This document shows, in pieces, positions 7,671-15,644 of a stretch of 64,000 nucleotides of DNA. The stretch is from Stenotrophomonas maltophilia. GTDB taxonomy: Bacteria; Pseudomonadota; Gammaproteobacteria; Xanthomonadales; Xanthomonadaceae. The notes beneath the pieces were generated by a model that ran no database searches, was not told where the DNA came from, and saw only the letters and a list, made by a program, of their open reading frames with translations. The stretch covers positions 1-64,000 of the forward strand of contig DEVL01000006.1 in assembly GCA_002363385.1 (NCBI GenBank), written 5' to 3'. Position numbers and translations under genes: made by a program. How positions within the stretch are numbered: the first letter of the stretch is position 1; each line of letters starts with the position of its first letter.

Positions 7671-8198
7671 ATGTCCCGCGTAGCCAAGAAGCCAGTCAAC
7701 CTGCCCAAGGGCGTTGAACTGAACATCCAGCCGGAATCCGTCAGCGTGAAGGGCCCGAAGGGCACCCTGTCGCTTGTCAAGGTTGCTGGCGTTGAAATCA
7801 CTGTCGACAACGGCGTTGCCACCCTGGCCGCCAATGATGCCTCGCTGGTCGCCCTCACCGGCACCGTGCGCGCCATCCTGGCCAACATGGTCAAGGGCGT
7901 CACCGAAGGCTTCGAGCGCAAGCTCGAGCTGGTCGGCGTCGGTTACCGTGCCGCCATGCAGGGCAAGGATCTGAACCTGTCGCTCGGGTTCTCGCATCCG
8001 GTCCTGTTCGTGGCGCCGGAAGGCATCACCCTCTCGACCCCGACCCAGACCGAAGTGCTGGTCCAGGGCACCGACAAGCAGCGCGTTGGCGAAGTTGCCG
8101 CCAAGATCCGTGGCTTCCGTCCGCCGGAGCCCTACAAGGGCAAGGGTGTGAAGTACGCCGGCGAAGTCATCATTCGTAAGGAAGCCAAGAAGGCCTAA
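7671..8198 (+). CDS. rplF: 50S ribosomal protein L6 (uL6)
   Basis: The 175-aa L6 starts MSRVAKKPVNLPKGVELNIQ and ends with the conserved RPPEPYKGKGVKYAGE block. It lies at the GTPase-associated region near the L7/L12 stalk base. Length is normal; 18 bp follow rpsH. Confidence 0.97.
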   Translation: MSRVAKKPVNLPKGVELNIQPESVSVKGPKGTLSLVKVAGVEITVDNGVATLAANDASLVALTGTVRAILANMVKGVTEGFERKLELVGVGYRAAMQGKDLNLSLGFSHPVLFVAPEGITLSTPTQTEVLVQGTDKQRVGEVAAKIRGFRPPEPYKGKGVKYAGEVIIRKEAKKA

Positions 8199-8230
8199 TT
8201 CAGGCCCTCAGCTTTCCAAGGAAAAAGATC

Positions 8231-8584
8231 ATGAACAAGAACATCGCTCGTCTGCGTCGTGCCAAGTCGACCCGTGCACACATCCGTGTGCTCGGCGTGC
8301 CGCGCCTGTCGGTGCTGCGCACCGGCCAGCACCTGTACGCCCAGGTCTTCACCGCCGATGGCTCCAAGGTGCTGGCTTCGGCCAACACCACCCAGGCCGA
8401 CGTCAAGGAAGGCCTGAAGAACGGCAAGAACAGCGACGCCGCCACCAAGGTCGGCAAGCTGGTCGCCGAGCGCGCCAAGGCTGCGGGCATCGAGAAGGTC
8501 GCTTTCGACCGCTCGGGCTACCGCTACCACGGCCGCATCAAGGCACTGGCTGATGCAGCCCGCGAAGGCGGCCTGCAGTTCTAA
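8231..8584 (+). CDS. rplR: 50S ribosomal protein L18 (uL18)
   Basis: The 117-aa L18 binds 5S rRNA together with L5 and L25. The conserved RSGYRYHGRIKALADAARE C-terminus is present. AAGGAAAAAG precedes the ATG. After it comes a 158-bp gap with a hairpin, longer than usual before rpsE. Confidence 0.97.
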   Translation: MNKNIARLRRAKSTRAHIRVLGVPRLSVLRTGQHLYAQVFTADGSKVLASANTTQADVKEGLKNGKNSDAATKVGKLVAERAKAAGIEKVAFDRSGYRYHGRIKALADAAREGGLQF

Positions 8585-8591
8585 GGGATAA

Positions 8592-8616
8592 GGAAGCGGG
8601 GCTGGTCCCCGCTTCC
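8592..8616 (+). other. Hairpin between rplR and rpsE
   Basis: A 10-bp stem, ggaagcgggg (8592-8601) with ccccgcttcc (8607-8616), has a 5-nt loop and starts 7 bases after the rplR stop. No T-run follows, so it may be a pause site, a processing site or a stabiliser of the upstream message. The rest of the gap, 8617-8742, shows only the AAGGA site before rpsE. Confidence 0.5.
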
Positions 8617-8742
8617 GCCTGCCTGCCGGCGCGGGTTGCGCCGGGCGACGTCCTTCTTCTGCAGGGGCGCTCGAATCACCGCTCCATCTCACAGCTATAA
8701 GCGGCCCTGAGCCGTACATACTCAATCAATCAAGGAATCAAC

Positions 8743-9282
8743 ATGGCAGAAGAACGTCAGCAGCGGGGTCGCGATCGCGATCGCCGCGAAGAGAAAGTCG
8801 ACGACGGCATGATCGAGAAGCTGGTCGCGGTCAACCGCGTCAGCAAGACCGTCAAGGGCGGTCGTCAGTTCACCTTCACCGCACTGACCGTGGTCGGTGA
8901 CGGCGCAGGCAAGGTCGGTTTCGGTTACGGCAAGGCGCGTGAAGTGCCGGTGGCCATCCAGAAGTCGATGGAGCAGGCTCGCAAGAACCTGGCCAATGTC
9001 GATCTGAACAACGGCACGTTGTGGCACCCGGTGAAGTCCGGCCACGGCGCAGCTCGCGTGTTCATGATGCCGGCCTCCGAAGGTACCGGTGTGATCGCCG
9101 GTGGTGCCATGCGCGCCGTCCTGGAAGCCGTTGGCGTCAAGAACGTGCTGGCCAAGGCGGTCGGTTCGCGTAACCCGATCAACCTGGTTCGCGCCACGCT
9201 GAAGGGTCTGAGCGAAATGCAGTCGCCGGCCCGCATCGCGGCCAAGCGCGGCAAGAAGGTGGAGGATCTCAACCATGGCTAA
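8743..9282 (+). CDS. rpsE: 30S ribosomal protein S5 (uS5)
   Basis: The 179-aa S5 is at the mRNA entry site and affects fidelity. The double-stranded RNA-binding motif VNRVSKTVKGGRQFTFTALT and the GVIAGGAMRAVLEAVGVKNV stretch are clear. A charged N-terminal segment (EERQQRGRDRDRREEK) precedes them. Its 3' end overlaps rpmD by 8 bases. Confidence 0.98.
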   Translation: MAEERQQRGRDRDRREEKVDDGMIEKLVAVNRVSKTVKGGRQFTFTALTVVGDGAGKVGFGYGKAREVPVAIQKSMEQARKNLANVDLNNGTLWHPVKSGHGAARVFMMPASEGTGVIAGGAMRAVLEAVGVKNVLAKAVGSRNPINLVRATLKGLSEMQSPARIAAKRGKKVEDLNHG

Positions 9283-9466
9283 TGAAACCGTCAAGACCGT
9301 CAAGGTCCGCCTGGTGGCTGGCCTGCGTGGCACCCAGTCGCGTCACCGCCTGTCGGTGCGTGCCCTGGGCCTGAACAAGCTCAACGATGTGCGTGAACTG
9401 AAGGACAGCCCGCAGGTTCGCGGTCTGATCAACAAGGTCCACTACCTCGTCAAGGTTGAGGAATAA
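9275..9466 (+). CDS. rpmD: 50S ribosomal protein L30 (uL30)
   Basis: The 63-aa L30 (VRLVAGLRGTQSRHRLSVRA, then LRKL-like LNKLNDVRELKDSPQVRG) matches the short bacterial form. Its ATG is inside the end of rpsE, 8 bases of overlap, so translation is likely coupled. Confidence 0.97.
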   Translation: MANETVKTVKVRLVAGLRGTQSRHRLSVRALGLNKLNDVRELKDSPQVRGLINKVHYLVKVEE

Positions 9467-9470
9467 TCCA

Positions 9471-9914
9471 ATGACCATGCATCTGAATGAATTGAGCCCG
9501 GCACCGGGCGCTCGTAAAGAGCGTACCCGCGTCGGTCGTGGTATCGGCTCCGGCCTGGGCAAGACCTGCGGCCGCGGCCACAAGGGTTCGTTCGCCCGTA
9601 AGGGTGGCGGCAAGATCAAGGCAGGCTTCGAAGGCGGCCAGACCCCCATGCAGCGTCGTCTGCCGAAGGTCGGTTTCCGTTCCAAGATCGCCAAGGACAC
9701 TGCTGAAGTGCTGTCCTACCAGCTTGAGCGTCTGGAAGCTGGCGAGATCGACTTTGCCGCGCTGCGGGCTGCCAAGCTGGTCCCGAGCACCGCCAAGCGT
9801 GCCAAGATCGTCATGAAGGGTGACCTGACCAAGGCCTTCACCCTGAAGGGCGTCGCTGCAACGGCCAGTGCCAAGGCCGCGATCGAAGCTGCCGGCGGCA
9901 GCGTACAGGAGTAA
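9471..9914 (+). CDS. rplO: 50S ribosomal protein L15 (uL15)
   Basis: The 147-aa L15 has the Gly/Arg-rich N-terminus (RVGRGIGSGLGKTCGRGHKG) and GFEGGQTPMQRRLPK of the family. GAGGAA at 9458-9463 is 7 bases from ATG 9471; a second ATG at 9477 is possible. It binds 23S rRNA late in assembly. secY follows after 3 bases, as in the usual spc order. Confidence 0.96.
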   Translation: MTMHLNELSPAPGARKERTRVGRGIGSGLGKTCGRGHKGSFARKGGGKIKAGFEGGQTPMQRRLPKVGFRSKIAKDTAEVLSYQLERLEAGEIDFAALRAAKLVPSTAKRAKIVMKGDLTKAFTLKGVAATASAKAAIEAAGGSVQE

Positions 9915-9917
9915 GAC

Positions 9918-11273
9918 ATGGCGCAAGCTGGCATTGGTAACCTCGGCGGCGGGCTCGGCAAGTTCACGGAACTCCGCCAGCGCCTGCTGTTCGTCATCGG
10001 GGCATTGATCGTCTACCGCATCGGCTGTTATGTGCCGGTGCCTGGGGTCAATCCCGATGCCATGCTTGCGCTCATGCAGGCGCAGGGCGGCGGCATCGTG
10101 GACATGTTCAACATGTTCTCGGGCGGCGCCCTGCACCGTTTCAGCATTTTCGCGCTGAACGTGATGCCGTACATTTCGGCATCCATCGTGATGCAGCTGG
10201 CGGTCCACATCTTCCCGGCATTGAAGTCGATGCAGAAGGAAGGTGAGTCGGGTCGTCGCAAGATCACCCAATATTCCCGCATCGGCGCCGTGTTGCTGGC
10301 GGTGGTGCAGGGCGGCAGCATCGCGCTGGCGCTGCAGAACCAGGTCTCCCCGGGCGGTGCTCCGGTCGTCTACGCGCCGGGCATGGGCTTCGTGCTCACC
10401 GCCATCGTCGCCCTGACCGCCGGTACCATCTTCCTGATGTGGGTCGGTGAGCAGGTCACCGAGCGCGGCATCGGCAACGGTGTGTCGCTGATCATCTTCG
10501 CCGGCATCGTGGCCGGTCTGCCGGGCGCGGTCATCCACACCGTGGAAGCCTACCGCGACGGCAACATGAGCTTCATCGCCCTGCTGCTGATCGTGCTGGT
10601 GGTGCTGGCCTTCACCTACTTCGTGGTGTTCGTCGAGCGCGGCCAACGCCGCATCACGGTGAACTACGCACGTCGCCAGGGTGGCCGCAACGCGTACATG
10701 AACCAGACCTCGTTCCTGCCGCTGAAGCTGAACATGGCGGGCGTGATCCCGGCCATCTTCGCCTCGAGCATCCTGGCATTCCCGACGACGCTGGCCATGT
10801 GGTCCGGCCAGGCCAGTTCGGCCACGTGGCTGCAGAAGGTCGCCAACGCCCTCGGGCCGGGCGAGCCGCTGCACATGATCGTGTTCGCTGCGCTGATCTC
10901 TGGTTTCGCGTTCTTCTACACCGCGCTGGTGTTCAACTCGCAGGAAACGGCCGACAACCTGAAGAAGTCGGGCGCGCTGATTCCGGGCATCCGTCCGGGC
11001 AAGGCCACCGCGGACTATGTGGATGCCGTGCTGACCCGTCTGACGGCGGCCGGTTCGCTCTACCTGGTGATCGTCTGTCTGCTGCCGGAAATCCTGCGCA
11101 CCCAGCTCGGCGCCTCGTTCTACTTCGGCGGCACCTCGCTGCTGATCGTGGTGGTGGTGGTGATGGACTTCATCGCCCAGATCCAGGCGCACCTGATGTC
11201 GCACCAGTATGAGAGCCTGTTGAAGAAGGCCAACCTGAAGGGCGGCAACCGCGGCGGTTTTGCCCGCGGCTGA
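9918..11273 (+). CDS. secY: Protein translocase subunit SecY
   Basis: The 451-aa SecY forms the protein-conducting channel of the inner membrane with SecE and SecG. About ten hydrophobic segments are visible. Family signatures include YRIGCYVPVPGVNPDAM after TM1, LNVMPYISASIVMQL, GERGIGNGVSLIIFAGIVAG and VVFVERGQRRITVNYARR in the cytoplasmic loop that contacts SecA and the ribosome. Length is usual. It closes the spc part; the next gene is rpsM, and no rpmJ was found between them. Confidence 0.98.
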   Translation: MAQAGIGNLGGGLGKFTELRQRLLFVIGALIVYRIGCYVPVPGVNPDAMLALMQAQGGGIVDMFNMFSGGALHRFSIFALNVMPYISASIVMQLAVHIFPALKSMQKEGESGRRKITQYSRIGAVLLAVVQGGSIALALQNQVSPGGAPVVYAPGMGFVLTAIVALTAGTIFLMWVGEQVTERGIGNGVSLIIFAGIVAGLPGAVIHTVEAYRDGNMSFIALLLIVLVVLAFTYFVVFVERGQRRITVNYARRQGGRNAYMNQTSFLPLKLNMAGVIPAIFASSILAFPTTLAMWSGQASSATWLQKVANALGPGEPLHMIVFAALISGFAFFYTALVFNSQETADNLKKSGALIPGIRPGKATADYVDAVLTRLTAAGSLYLVIVCLLPEILRTQLGASFYFGGTSLLIVVVVVMDFIAQIQAHLMSHQYESLLKKANLKGGNRGGFARG

Positions 11274-11504
11274 TTGACCTGTTACACTAGTCTTCTTGTT
11301 GCGAAGGCCCTCCGGTTCCCGGACTGGCCTTCCAAATCGAAGGGCGGCCCCTGCAGCGGTTTCGGGTGGGGGTGTGATGTGGTGGTCCTGCGCGGGAGTA
11401 GCGCGGGCGGCGGCGAGGGCAACCTCTGCAGTCAACGACATCCGGCGCCGGAGCATGGGCACACTCCCCACGCCGGGTCCATGGAACCTCAAGGTTCCAC
11501 GGGC

Positions 11505-11533
11505 TTCCAAGTAAACCGAGACCTTGATAGAAT
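11505..11533 (+). promoter_or_regulatory. Candidate alpha-operon promoter
   Basis: TTCCAA (11505-11510), 17 bp, TAGAAT (11528-11533). The -35 is weak (3/6) and the -10 good (5/6). It lies in the 345-bp gap 11274-11618 between secY and rpsM and would start a leader of about 79 nt. The gap also has a 7-bp stem at 11303-11309/11336-11342 and a short palindrome, ggaacctcaaggttcc, at 11483-11498. No small gene is seen there. Confidence 0.45.
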
Positions 11534-11618
11534 CGCTAGTTCACTTTTTTGATCCATCCTGCCGGATTGGCGCGCCCATGGTGCGCTGTCGGCCATCACT
11601 CAGCTGGAGAACCGCGTC

Positions 11619-11975
11619 ATGGCGCGTATTGCAGGCGTCAACCTGCCAGCCCAGAAGCACGTCTGGGTCGGGTTGCAAAGCATTTACGGCATCGGCCGTA
11701 CCCGTTCGAAGAAGGTCTGCGACGCCGCAGGCGTGACCTCGACCACCAAGATCCGCGATCTCTCGGAGCCGGAAATCGAGCGTCTGCGCTCGGAAGTGGC
11801 CAAGTACATCGTGGAAGGCGATCTGCGCCGTGAAATCGGTATCGCGATCAAGCGCCTGATGGATCTGGGCTGCTACCGCGGTCTGCGTCACCGTCGCGGT
11901 CTGCCGCTTCGTGGCCAGCGCACCCGTACCAACGCCCGCACCCGCAAGGGCCCGCGCAAGGCGATCAGGAAGTAA
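11619..11975 (+). CDS. rpsM: 30S ribosomal protein S13 (uS13)
   Basis: The 118-aa S13 begins MARIAGVNLPAQKHVWVGLQ and ends with the basic tail RGQRTRTNARTRKGPRK that reaches the P-site tRNA. The helix-hairpin region YGIGRTRSKKVC is present. It is the first gene of the alpha group, with a long untranslated region before it. Confidence 0.98.
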   Translation: MARIAGVNLPAQKHVWVGLQSIYGIGRTRSKKVCDAAGVTSTTKIRDLSEPEIERLRSEVAKYIVEGDLRREIGIAIKRLMDLGCYRGLRHRRGLPLRGQRTRTNARTRKGPRKAIRK

Positions 11976-11987
11976 GGGACCTAAGAA

Positions 11988-12377
11988 ATGGCTAAGCCCG
12001 TCGCTAAGACCAAGAAGAAGATCAAGCGCGTCGTCACTGACGGCGTCGCCCACGTCCATGCTTCTTTCAACAACACCATCGTGACCATCACCGACCGTCA
12101 GGGCAACGCTCTGTCGTGGGCGACCTCCGGTGGCGCTGGCTTCCGCGGTTCGCGTAAGTCCACCCCGTTCGCTGCCCAGGTGGCTGCCGAGAAGGCCGGC
12201 CGTGCCGCGCTCGACTACGGCGTCAAGTCCCTGGAAGTCCGCATCAAGGGCCCGGGTCCGGGTCGTGAGTCGGCCGTGCGCTCGCTGAACAACGTGGGCT
12301 ACAAGATCACCAACATCATCGACGTGACGCCAATCCCGCACAACGGGTGCCGTCCGCCGAAGAAGCGTCGCGTCTAA
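11988..12377 (+). CDS. rpsK: 30S ribosomal protein S11 (uS11)
   Basis: The 129-aa S11 sits on the 30S platform and shapes the mRNA exit. VHASFNNTIVTITDRQGNAL and the C-terminal DVTPIPHNGCRPPKKRRV are diagnostic; the latter contains the Asn-Gly that is isomerised to isoAsp in E. coli. Twelve bases follow rpsM. Confidence 0.98.
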   Translation: MAKPVAKTKKKIKRVVTDGVAHVHASFNNTIVTITDRQGNALSWATSGGAGFRGSRKSTPFAAQVAAEKAGRAALDYGVKSLEVRIKGPGPGRESAVRSLNNVGYKITNIIDVTPIPHNGCRPPKKRRV

Positions 12378-12391
12378 AGGAGCGATAAGAA

Positions 12392-13021
12392 ATGGCTCGT
12401 TATATCGGTCCTACCTGTAAGCTCGCCCGCCGCGAAGGCGCCGACCTTTCCCTCAAGAGCCCGGCGCGCGCGCTGGACTCCAAGTGCAAGCTGGAGCAGA
12501 AGCCCGGCCAGCACGGCGCCACCGCCCGTAAGGGCAAGCTGTCCGACTACGCTACCCAGCTGCGTGAAAAGCAGAAGGTCAAGCGTATCTACGGTCTGCT
12601 GGAGCGTCAGTTCCGCAACTACTACAAGAAGGCCTCGACCAAGAAGGGCAACACCGGCGAGAACCTGCTGCAGTTGCTGGAAACCCGTCTTGACAACGTC
12701 GTTTACCGCATGGGCTTCGCAGTGACCCGTCCGGCTGCCCGTCAGCTGGTCTCGCACCGCGGTGTCACCGTGAACGGCAAGTCGGTCAACCTGGCTTCGT
12801 ACCAGGTCAAGGCTGGCGACGCCGTCGCTCTGTCCGAGAAGGCTGCCAAGCAGCTGCGCGTTCAGGAAGCCCTGACCGTGTCCGCTACGCATGACCTGCG
12901 TCCGTCGTGGGTTGAAGTTGATTCCGGCAAGTTCGCCGGCATCTTCAAGGCCGTGCCGGATCGTTCGGACCTGCCTGCGGATATCAACGAAGCGCTGATC
13001 GTCGAGTTGTATTCGAAGTAA
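12392..13021 (+). CDS. rpsD: 30S ribosomal protein S4 (uS4)
   Basis: The 209-aa S4 nucleates 30S assembly and in E. coli represses the alpha operon. The N-terminal MARYIGPTCKLARREGADL and the S4 RNA-binding domain around LDNVVYRMGFAVTRPAARQL, VSHRGVTVNGKSVN are clear. It has no zinc-binding CxxC cluster. rpoA begins 54 bases later behind a hairpin. Confidence 0.98.
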   Translation: MARYIGPTCKLARREGADLSLKSPARALDSKCKLEQKPGQHGATARKGKLSDYATQLREKQKVKRIYGLLERQFRNYYKKASTKKGNTGENLLQLLETRLDNVVYRMGFAVTRPAARQLVSHRGVTVNGKSVNLASYQVKAGDAVALSEKAAKQLRVQEALTVSATHDLRPSWVEVDSGKFAGIFKAVPDRSDLPADINEALIVELYSK

Positions 13022-13032
13022 TTCACATTGGA

Positions 13033-13058
13033 GAACCTCCGGGTCACACCGGAGGTTC
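13033..13058 (+). promoter_or_regulatory. Hairpin in the rpoA 5' region
   Basis: A perfect 10-bp stem, gaacctccgg (13033-13042) with ccggaggttc (13049-13058), has a 6-nt loop. It ends 2 bases before the rpoA ribosome-binding site AGGAG (13061-13065) and holds a second GGAGG in its 3' arm, paired with CCTCC. It could control rpoA translation or mark an RNA processing point between rpsD and rpoA; this is inferred from position only. Confidence 0.5.
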
Positions 13059-13075
13059 GCAGGAGAACCCGCAAC

Positions 13076-14074
13076 ATGACGGTTACCGCCAACCAGGTTC
13101 TGCGTCCTCGCGGTCCGCAGATCGAACGCCTTACCGATACCCGCGCCAAGGTCGTCATCGAACCCTTGGAGCGTGGTTACGGGCATACGCTGGGCAACGC
13201 CCTGCGTCGCGTGCTGCTGTCGTCCATCCCGGGCTTCGCCATCACGGAAGTCGAAATCGATGGCGTACTGCACGAGTACACCACGCTCGAAGGCTTGCAG
13301 GAGGACGTGCTGGAAGTCCTGCTCAACCTGAAGGACGTGGCGATCCGTATGCATACCGGTGACAACGCTACGTTGTCGCTGTCCAAGCAGGGTCCGGGTG
13401 TTGTGACCGCTGCTGATATCAAGCTGGACCACAACGTCGAAGTCCTCAACAACGACCATATCATTTGCCACCTGACCAAGGACACGGCAATCAATATGCG
13501 TTTGAAGATCGAGCGTGGTTTCGGCTACCAGCCGGCCGCCGCTCGTCGTCGTCCGGATGAAGAAACCCGTGCCATCGGCCGTCTGGTTCTGGACGCCTCG
13601 TTCTCGCCGGTCCGTCGCGTCGCCTATTCGGTGGAAGCGGCCCGCGTTGAACAGCGTACCGATCTGGACAAGCTGGTGCTGGACATCGAAACCAACGGCA
13701 CGATCGATGCCGAGGAAGCCGTGCGCACTGCCGCCGACATCCTCAGCGATCAGCTGTCGGTCTTCGGTGACTTCACCCACCGCGACCGCGGTGCAGCCAA
13801 GCCGGCCAACAACGGCGTGGATCCGGTGCTGCTGCGCCCGATCGACGATCTGGAACTGACCGTGCGTTCGGCCAACTGCCTGAAGGCAGAGAGCATCTAT
13901 TACATCGGCGATCTGATCCAGAAGACCGAAGTGGAGCTGCTCAAGACCCCGAACCTCGGCAAGAAGTCGCTGACCGAGATCAAGGAAGTCCTCGCACAGC
14001 GCGGTCTTTCGCTTGGCATGAAGCTGGAGAACTGGCCGCCGGCCGGTGTCGCCCAGCACGGCATGCTCGGCTGA
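13076..14074 (+). CDS. rpoA: RNA polymerase subunit alpha
   Basis: The 332-aa alpha subunit dimerises to start RNA polymerase assembly and contacts UP elements and activators. The N-terminal domain is shown by ERGYGHTLGNALRRVLLSSI (dimerisation). The C-terminal domain covers about residues 240-320, with LTVRSANCLKAESIYYIGDL and GKKSLTEIKEVLAQRGL. The start is MTVTANQVLRPRGP at 13076, 10 bases after AGGAG; earlier in-frame codons from 13028 lie in the hairpin. Length matches other xanthomonads. Confidence 0.98.
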   Translation: MTVTANQVLRPRGPQIERLTDTRAKVVIEPLERGYGHTLGNALRRVLLSSIPGFAITEVEIDGVLHEYTTLEGLQEDVLEVLLNLKDVAIRMHTGDNATLSLSKQGPGVVTAADIKLDHNVEVLNNDHIICHLTKDTAINMRLKIERGFGYQPAAARRRPDEETRAIGRLVLDASFSPVRRVAYSVEAARVEQRTDLDKLVLDIETNGTIDAEEAVRTAADILSDQLSVFGDFTHRDRGAAKPANNGVDPVLLRPIDDLELTVRSANCLKAESIYYIGDLIQKTEVELLKTPNLGKKSLTEIKEVLAQRGLSLGMKLENWPPAGVAQHGMLG

Positions 14075-14098
14075 TCCAGCGCCACGCAAGATGCTTGA

Positions 14099-14120
14099 CC
14101 CCGCACCTTCGGGTGCGGGG
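14099..14120 (+). other. UUCG hairpin between rpoA and rplQ
   Basis: The stem ccccgcacc (14099-14107) pairs with ggtgcgggg (14112-14120) across a TTCG tetraloop, 25 bases after the rpoA stop. No T-run follows. The unusually long 201-bp gap before rplQ (14075-14275) contains no other clear element. Confidence 0.5.
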
Positions 14121-14275
14121 GCTTCACCGGCAACACCCCGCACCGACAGGTCGATAGCCTGCGGTGACGGCCAGCCAGGACGGCTGGCACCGGACCATCC
14201 GCAGTCCAAGCAACAACGCCAGGATGGCGACAGCGATACCCAACCGATCCAACATTCATTTCAGGAATCACCGTC

Positions 14276-14662
14276 ATGCGTCATATGAAGTCCGGTCGTA
14301 AGTTCAACCGCACCAGCGCCCATCGCGAAGCAATGTTCAAGAACATGGCCGCGTCGCTGTTCAAGCACGAGCTGATCAAGACCACCCTGCCGAAGGCCAA
14401 GGAACTGCGCCGCGTTGCCGAGCCGCTGATCACCCTGGCCAAGGTTGATTCGGTTGCCAACCGTCGTCTGGCGTTCGCTCGCCTGCGTGACAACGAAGCC
14501 GTCGGCAATCTGTTCACCACCCTGGGCCCGCGTTACGCGAACCGTCCGGGTGGCTACCTGCGTCTGCTGAAGTGCGGTTTCCGCGCTGGCGACAATGCGC
14601 CGATGGCCTATGTGGAGCTGGTCGATCGTCCGGCTGCTGTGGCTGAAGCCGTCGAAGAGTAA
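14276..14662 (+). CDS. rplQ: 50S ribosomal protein L17 (bL17)
   Basis: The 128-aa L17 starts MRHMKSGRKFNRTSAHREAM and contains the family motif LPKAKELRRVAEPLITLAK. It is near the tunnel exit. It ends the superoperon and is followed within 30 bases by an intrinsic terminator. Confidence 0.98.
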   Translation: MRHMKSGRKFNRTSAHREAMFKNMAASLFKHELIKTTLPKAKELRRVAEPLITLAKVDSVANRRLAFARLRDNEAVGNLFTTLGPRYANRPGGYLRLLKCGFRAGDNAPMAYVELVDRPAAVAEAVEE

Positions 14663-14692
14663 TCTTCGAGCTGCACCCGTTATTCGGTGAAG

Positions 14693-14716
14693 AACCCGGC
14701 CTTGTGCCGGGTTTTT
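14693..14716 (+). terminator. Intrinsic terminator after rplQ
   Basis: Stem aacccggc (14693-14700) with gccgggtt (14706-14713), 5-nt loop, followed by a T-run (14712-14716). This is the expected end of the alpha operon. Confidence 0.85.
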
Positions 14717-14790
14717 CCGTTTCTGCGGGTTGATAAGGGCCAAAGCCAAGGCCAAGGCAAGTGCATGGCGCTGCGGGGTTAGGGTGGGCC

Positions 14791-14893
14791 GTGGGCGCGG
14801 GTGGGTTGGCGGGACACGCCGTAAATCCGTCCATGGAGGCTCATGTCGCGCCATCCATGGCGCTCATGGTCCCGCCAACCCACCCGCGCCCAC
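14791..14893 (+). repeat. Nested palindromic element, copy A
   Basis: Perfect 25-bp inverted arms (14791-14815 and 14869-14893) enclose a 53-bp core. The core begins acgccgtaaatccgtcc and contains an inner hairpin, gcgccatccatggcgc, near 14849-14864. The same core, with other arms, occurs at 45418-45527 and 45613-45718. It lies between rplQ and dsbB. It has no coding potential that I can support. Confidence 0.85.
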
Positions 14894-14948
14894 GCCGGCA
14901 CACATGGTCGGTGCGCATGGGGCAAAGCGGAGGCTGTGCGCCGCATGG

Positions 14949-14973
14949 GTAGAGCCGGCCGTTGGCCGGCTGC
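14949..14973 (+). repeat. SMAG-type GTAG palindrome (single)
   Basis: GTAG followed by agccggcc, gttg and gccggct makes a short stem with a GTAG head, the shape of the REP-like SMAG repeats of Stenotrophomonas maltophilia. It lies 55 bases after element A and upstream of dsbB. Confidence 0.7.
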
Positions 14974-15109
14974 GTGACGGGTGGCCGCTACGTTTGGCGG
15001 CACGGAACACGCTGTCCGGTCGGTGGTGCCCATGGTCGGCAGGTGTTCGTGGGTGTGGGCGGCCGCGGCCCTGTTAATCTTGGCGCCTGGACTTTCACGA
15101 GTGTTGGCA

Positions 15110-15619
15110 ATGAATCCATTGCGTTGGAGTTTCCGCGCCCAGTTCCTGTTCGGCTTTCTGGTCTGCGCGGCACTGTTGGGGTATGCGATCTTCCTGCAGT
15201 TGAAGATGGGGCTGGAGCCGTGTCCGTTGTGCATTTTCCAGCGGATTGCGTTCGCGGCGCTGGGGCTGCTGTTCCTGATCGGGGCGCTGCATGGTCCGCG
15301 GGATCCGGCCGGACGGAAGACGTATGGGGTGCTGGCCTTCATCGCGGCCGCGGTCGGTATCGGTATTGCCGGCCGGCATGTGTATGTGCAGTTGCTACCG
15401 CAGGATATGGGCTCGAGCTGTGGGCCGCCGCTGAGTTTCCTCAGTGAGACGATGGGGCCGTTCGAGGTGTTCCGCACGGTGCTGACCGGTACCGGCAACT
15501 GCGGCAATATCGATTGGCAGTTCCTGGGCCTGACGATGCCGATGTGGAGCCTGGTGTGGTTCGCGGCGTTGGCGGTGTGGGCGCTGGTGACGGCGTTCCG
15601 GGCGCGTCGCCGCCACTGA
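15110..15619 (+). CDS. dsbB: Disulfide bond formation protein B
   Basis: The 169-aa inner-membrane protein reoxidises periplasmic DsbA and passes electrons to quinone. Four hydrophobic segments are seen. The first Cys pair is in EPCPLCIFQR (the CxxC, here CPLC, after TM1). The second pair is the periplasmic Cys in GSSCGPPLSF and the Cys in GTGNCGNIDW. Length fits DsbB. The start MNPLRWSFRAQFLFGF at 15110 is chosen; further upstream in-frame codons would place a hydrophobic stretch not seen in the family. It faces a convergent TonB-dependent receptor. Confidence 0.93.
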   Translation: MNPLRWSFRAQFLFGFLVCAALLGYAIFLQLKMGLEPCPLCIFQRIAFAALGLLFLIGALHGPRDPAGRKTYGVLAFIAAAVGIGIAGRHVYVQLLPQDMGSSCGPPLSFLSETMGPFEVFRTVLTGTGNCGNIDWQFLGLTMPMWSLVWFAALAVWALVTAFRARRRH

Positions 15620-15644
15620 GGCCTTTCCAACATCGGTTACCCGG

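Noticed and set aside
9450..11510. A 686-codon open frame on the - strand opposite rplO and secY
   Set aside because: His/Asp/Gln-rich shadow of membrane-protein codons; secY and rplO are certain on the + strand.
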